Of a DNA stretch of 64,000 nt, positions 60,961 through 64,000 are shown in pieces. The notes beneath the pieces are model-generated. The model saw only the letters and a list, made by a program, of their open reading frames with translations, had not been told where the DNA came from and made no database searches. The translations under genes and the position numbers were made by a program. Source of the stretch: Agathobaculum massiliense (GTDB lineage Bacteria > Bacillota > Clostridia > Oscillospirales > Butyricicoccaceae); NCBI RefSeq assembly GCF_900291975.1, contig NZ_OMPN01000001.1, positions 1,302,001 through 1,366,000 of the forward strand, in the 5' to 3' direction. The stretch's first letter is position 1; the number at the start of each line of letters is the position of its first letter.

Positions 60961-62445
60961 TTACGCCTTTTTCATCCGGCTGACGACCATGCGGACGATC
61001 GCCTCCAGATCGGTCTCACTGATCCCGCCGCCCGTGCTCTGGCAGATGCCGTCGCTGCAGTCGGGCGCGCCCTGCCGGATATCGTCCAGCTCCCGAAGAC
61101 CGTAGGCCACCTTGCGGGTATTGAGCAGCTGCATGGGGCCGACGTTTTCGCTCGTCGCCGAGTCGCCCACCGCGCCGCAGCCCAGCGTCAGCGCGGGCAT
61201 GAGCGCCGTGGAGGCGCCGATACCGCCCAGCGCGGACGCGGTATTGACGATCACGCGGGAAACCGGCACGCGCTTTGCAAAATAATCGACCATCTGCTCG
61301 TCCTTGGTATGCATGGAGAACGTATGGCCCGCGCCCTCGTAGCGCAGGATCGTGCAAACCTTTTCACACACGTCCCGATAGTCCTTTCCGGTATAGAACG
61401 CAAGGATCGGCCCGAGCTTTTCATTGGAGTACGGATGGCCGCGGCCCACGCCGTCCTCACGGGCGACCAGCACGCGCGCCGACACCGGCACCCGATCCAG
61501 GCCGGCCAGCTTGGCAATGGTTTCCACGCTGCGGCCGACGATCTCCGGATTCATCGTGCCGTTGGCGCGGAGAATGAATTTGCCGAGCTTGGCGCGCTCC
61601 GCGTCGTCGAGGAAGTAGGCGCCCTGCTTTTCCATTTCGGCCTGCACCGCAGCCGCCATATCCTCGTCGCAGATAATGGACTGCTCGGAGGCGCAGATCG
61701 TACCCCAGTCAAAGGTCTTGGAATCCAGGATGCGCTTGACCGCGAGCGGCAGGTCGCAGGTCTTTTCCAGATAGGCCGGACCGTTGCCCGGCCCCACGCC
61801 GATCGCCGGCGTGCCGGAGGAATAGGCCGCGCGCACCATGGCCGAACCGCCGGTCGCCAAAATCAAAGCAACGTCGCGGTGGCGCATAAGGTTATCGGTG
61901 GCCTCCATGGTGGGAATCGTGATACAGGAGACCAGGTTCTCGTTCCCGCCCGCCTCGGAAATCGCCTGGCGGATGACCTTGACCGTCTCCATGATGCAGC
62001 GCAGTGCGGTCGGATGCGGGGAAAACACGATCGCGTTGCCCGCCTTGATCGCGATTTCGGACTTGTACAGCGCGGTGGACGTGGGATTGGTTGAGGGGAT
62101 CAGACCCGCGATCACGCCCACCGGCACGGCGATGGTGCGCGTTTTATTGACCTCGTCGCGTTCAAGCTCGCCCACGGTTTTCATATCCTTGATGTATTCG
62201 TACACGCCGCGGCTGCCGAACACGTTTTTGATGACCTTGTCCTCGACCTTGCCGAAGCCGGTGTCCTCATTGGCCATTTCCGCCAGGCGCCGCGCGTTGC
62301 GCACGCCCGCGTCCGCAATGGCGCGGACAATGCGGTCCACCTGCTCCTGGGTCATGCCGGCCAGCTCCTGCTGGGCTTTTTTGGCCGCGCCGACCAGTTC
62401 ACGGACCTCCTGCATGGACAGTAAATCCTTGTCATATAGCTGCAT
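60961..62445 (-). CDS. eutE: EutE, CoA-acylating acetaldehyde dehydrogenase
   Basis: 494 residues, aldehyde dehydrogenase superfamily. GVIAGLIPSTNPTSTALYKS (N-terminal signature), catalytic Cys251 in DWGTICASEQSIIC, AREDGVGRGHPYSNEKLGPI and SALGGIGASTALMPALTLGC. Converts acetaldehyde and CoA to acetyl-CoA with NAD inside the compartment. An amphipathic segment around the N-terminus (SMQEVRELVGAAKKAQQEL) may act as a targeting peptide. AAAGGAGAG precedes the ATG. Confidence 0.95.
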   Translation of the reverse strand: MQLYDKDLLSMQEVRELVGAAKKAQQELAGMTQEQVDRIVRAIADAGVRNARRLAEMANEDTGFGKVEDKVIKNVFGSRGVYEYIKDMKTVGELERDEVNKTRTIAVPVGVIAGLIPSTNPTSTALYKSEIAIKAGNAIVFSPHPTALRCIMETVKVIRQAISEAGGNENLVSCITIPTMEATDNLMRHRDVALILATGGSAMVRAAYSSGTPAIGVGPGNGPAYLEKTCDLPLAVKRILDSKTFDWGTICASEQSIICDEDMAAAVQAEMEKQGAYFLDDAERAKLGKFILRANGTMNPEIVGRSVETIAKLAGLDRVPVSARVLVAREDGVGRGHPYSNEKLGPILAFYTGKDYRDVCEKVCTILRYEGAGHTFSMHTKDEQMVDYFAKRVPVSRVIVNTASALGGIGASTALMPALTLGCGAVGDSATSENVGPMQLLNTRKVAYGLRELDDIRQGAPDCSDGICQSTGGGISETDLEAIVRMVVSRMKKA

Positions 62446-62486
62446 GATTCAACTCTCCTTTATCCGCGGATGCTTCCGCTTGAATT

Positions 62487-62981
62487 TCATTTGCCCTGAT
62501 CGCGGAACGCCCGAATCGCCGCGATCAGCTGCTCCTTTTTGGCAAATCGGATATCGCGCCGCGTCATGCTGGTCAGCCCCAGCTCCCGCGCGGCGGTGCG
62601 CAGGCTGGCGACCGACATGCCCGCCAGCGTCTCGTCATCCGGCGCCCCTTCGCATACCCGCGTCGGGACGGGCTCCTGCGCGCGCCGAGGCGAGGCGCGG
62701 ACCGGCGCCGCGGGCGGCGGGGACAGGATCGTTTCCACTTCCTCATGCGGCCGCGGGATCACATGCACGGCGACCAGCTCCCCGACCCGCTCGGCCGCCG
62801 CCGCACCCGCATCCACCGCAGCCTTGACCGCGGCCACCTCGCCGCGCACCATGACCGTCACCAGACCGCCGCCGACATGCTCCTTGCAGGCCAGCGTGAC
62901 CTCGGCGGCCTTTACCATTGCGTCAGCAGCCTCTACCGAAGCTACCAGGCCGCGCGTCTCGATCATTCCCAACGCTCTCAC
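62487..62981 (-). CDS. eutK: BMC-H shell protein with C-terminal SAP/Rho_N-like domain (EutK-like)
   Basis: 164 residues, GTG start about 9 bases after GGAGG. Residues 1-88 are a BMC-H domain very close to the two EutM copies ([48 protein letters not shown]). A Pro/Ala/Arg-rich linker follows (about 90-118). Residues 120-160 ([20 protein letters not shown] ... [12 protein letters not shown]) look like a SAP or Rho_N three-helix nucleic-acid-binding domain. EutK of enterobacteria also has a C-terminal nucleic-acid-binding domain, but of HTH type. The fusion is clear; the domain name is inference. Confidence 0.8.
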   Translation of the reverse strand: MRALGMIETRGLVASVEAADAMVKAAEVTLACKEHVGGGLVTVMVRGEVAAVKAAVDAGAAAAERVGELVAVHVIPRPHEEVETILSPPPAAPVRASPRRAQEPVPTRVCEGAPDDETLAGMSVASLRTAARELGLTSMTRRDIRFAKKEQLIAAIRAFRDQGK

Positions 62982-63012
62982 CGGCCGTCACCTCCGTTGC
63001 GCGCCGCGCCGT

Positions 63013-63684
63013 TCACAGGCTGTCCCCCGCAATGCATTCGGTGGGATGCTCCGCCACAAACTCGACCGCGTCGGCAAATGCTTCGCACGCTGCCTTGCAG
63101 GCGGCCTGGCTGCCTGTCAGCAGGCCGCCGCCGAAGTTCGTCTCGCTCGGCGGAGCGTACAGCACGCACATGTGTACGTCAGCCGCTTTGAGCGCGGCGT
63201 CCAGACCGTACACCGCCTCCAACGGCGGCGCGATCAGGTACGCCAGTGCCTCGCCCTCCGCAATGCCCGCGCCCTCGGACAAATACGAACCGGTGCGCGA
63301 AATACAATGCGCATAGTAGACGATATCGCCCTCGTCGTTTGCGGAAACAAAATGGCATACGTTCTCAATCATATCAACACAGGCGTCCAGACCGGCCTTG
63401 GCCTCCGCCGGATTGGGCGCGGCCAGGATGCCGATAATCTCGCCTGCCAGGCGCGTGCTCGCGTGGTCCGCGCCCGCATAGCAGCTTTTGGCGTATACCA
63501 CGCGGCAGACCGCTTTTTTGGTCGCTTCATCCAGCGCGGTATAGGTCACGTCGTCGTTGTCCGCCGTGATCAGCGCGAGCGACCGCTCCTCCGGCCGCAG
63601 CGACAACTGTTCGGCGAGGTCGGGCGCAACGTTTGGGATCAGCTTTGTCGCCAGCACCCTCGCCTGAATGGGATCTCTTTTCAT
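63013..63684 (-). CDS. eutL: EutL, tandem-BMC shell protein
   Basis: 223 residues. Two circularly permuted BMC folds. RVLATKLIPNVAPDLAEQLS at the start, AKSCYAGADHASTRLAGEII, SRTGSYLSEGAGIAEGEALA and PPSETNFGGGLLTGSQAACK are all EutL hallmarks. Forms trimers with a gated large pore that binds ethanolamine. GGAGGAGC precedes the ATG. Lies 21 bases after eutC. Confidence 0.95.
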   Translation of the reverse strand: MKRDPIQARVLATKLIPNVAPDLAEQLSLRPEERSLALITADNDDVTYTALDEATKKAVCRVVYAKSCYAGADHASTRLAGEIIGILAAPNPAEAKAGLDACVDMIENVCHFVSANDEGDIVYYAHCISRTGSYLSEGAGIAEGEALAYLIAPPLEAVYGLDAALKAADVHMCVLYAPPSETNFGGGLLTGSQAACKAACEAFADAVEFVAEHPTECIAGDSL

Positions 63685-63705
63685 AGGTAAGCTCCTCCCT
63701 GCCTG

Positions 63706-64000
63706 TTACAGCTTCAAATCCGTACCGCTGGCCTTTTTCTCCAGCATCAGCTTGATAATATCGGCAATGTGCGCGCCTGCCTCGGCAGGGTTGGTGCCGC
63801 TTCTGTGGATATTGGAAAGTACGGTGCGCCGCGCCTCCGGCATGCCCACCGTCGCCCGATAGGCAATATAGGCGGACATGGATTCCGCGGTGATCAGGCC
63901 GGGCCGCTCGCCGATCAGCACGCAGGTGACCTCGGCGCCGAGCAATTCGGACACCTCATCCATCACGCCGACACGGCCGTATCGCACGAAAAACGGCGTA
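63706..64000 (-). CDS. eutC: Ethanolamine ammonia-lyase small subunit, C-terminal part
   Basis: Open to the window edge, so only the last 97-98 residues are present. [40 protein letters not shown], and [20 protein letters not shown] are diagnostic for EutC, whose GERPGL segment contacts the cobalamin. With EutB it splits ethanolamine into acetaldehyde and ammonia. eutB, eutA and regulators are expected to the right. Confidence 0.96.
   Translation of the reverse strand, partial: TPFFVRYGRVGVMDEVSELLGAEVTCVLIGERPGLITAESMSAYIAYRATVGMPEARRTVLSNIHRSGTNPAEAGAHIADIIKLMLEKKASGTDLKL

Noticed and set aside
1-64000. CRISPR arrays, rRNA genes, complete insertion sequences, or restriction-modification genes
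   Set aside because: I looked for regularly spaced repeats, rRNA-like sequence and transposase or methylase motifs and saw none; the only mobile traces are the integrase-type relics described.

Overview
The window looks like a chromosomal stretch of a GC-rich, anaerobic, low-oxygen Firmicute of the Clostridia (inference: a butyrate-forming Oscillospiraceae/Butyricicoccaceae-type gut bacterium). Reasons: a bcd-etfB-etfA trio for butyryl-CoA formation, a 2[4Fe-4S] ferredoxin, a ctsR-mcsA-mcsB-clpC operon with CtsR boxes, a Spo0A-type DNA-binding domain, strong AGGAGG ribosome binding sites, and an ethanolamine microcompartment operon.

Layout. 0-8.3 kb: the 3' end of a tagaturonate epimerase gene, an old-yellow-enzyme (namA), a stand-alone NRPS-type condensation-domain protein, a SulP transporter, a frameshifted glycerol dehydrogenase, a relic of an NAD(P)H-hydrate epimerase, and an orphan Spo0A-C-like protein. 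8.4-22.4 kb: a potassium module, all on the minus strand: kdpD-like kinase, kdpFABC plus an extra small membrane protein, another small membrane protein, ktrB, ktrA, an unknown anchored protein, a second kdpD and the only kdpE. Three of its promoter regions share one sequence motif. 22.4-24.7 kb: gene-poor, with decayed mobile-element genes. 24.8-34.7 kb: an AraC-type regulator divergent from a catabolic cluster (GPH-type symporter, two zinc alcohol dehydrogenases, a split transketolase, an SDR and an OYE/FAD/Fe-S reductase) whose substrate I cannot name. 34.8-38.3 kb: a decaying integrated element (Rep, FtsK-like, excisionase-like, integrase) abutting tRNA-Ser(GCT). A degenerate copy of that tRNA's 3' end at 8.37 kb, in the same orientation, makes it possible that the whole 8.4-38.3 kb interval was or is a genomic island.

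38.3-54.2 kb: two tRNA-Ser genes, an ArsC/Spx-like reductase with a membrane protein, a CPA2-type antiporter, an ArsB/NhaD-type permease, ferredoxin, the CtsR-regulated protein quality-control operon, an XRE regulator divergent from a tiny membrane peptide, bcd-etfBA, and a 3'-truncated asnB. 54.2-64.0 kb: the distal part of a eut operon on the minus strand (eutC partial, eutL, a BMC-H/SAP-like fusion, eutE, two near-identical eutM copies, eutT, eutJ, eut-hypothetical, eutN, pduS-like, pduT-like, eutQ, pta/eutD). It encodes the shell, acetaldehyde oxidation to acetyl-CoA and acetyl-phosphate, cobalamin adenosylation and a flavin/Fe-S electron path through the shell.

All assignments come from reading sequence motifs by eye; no database search was run.
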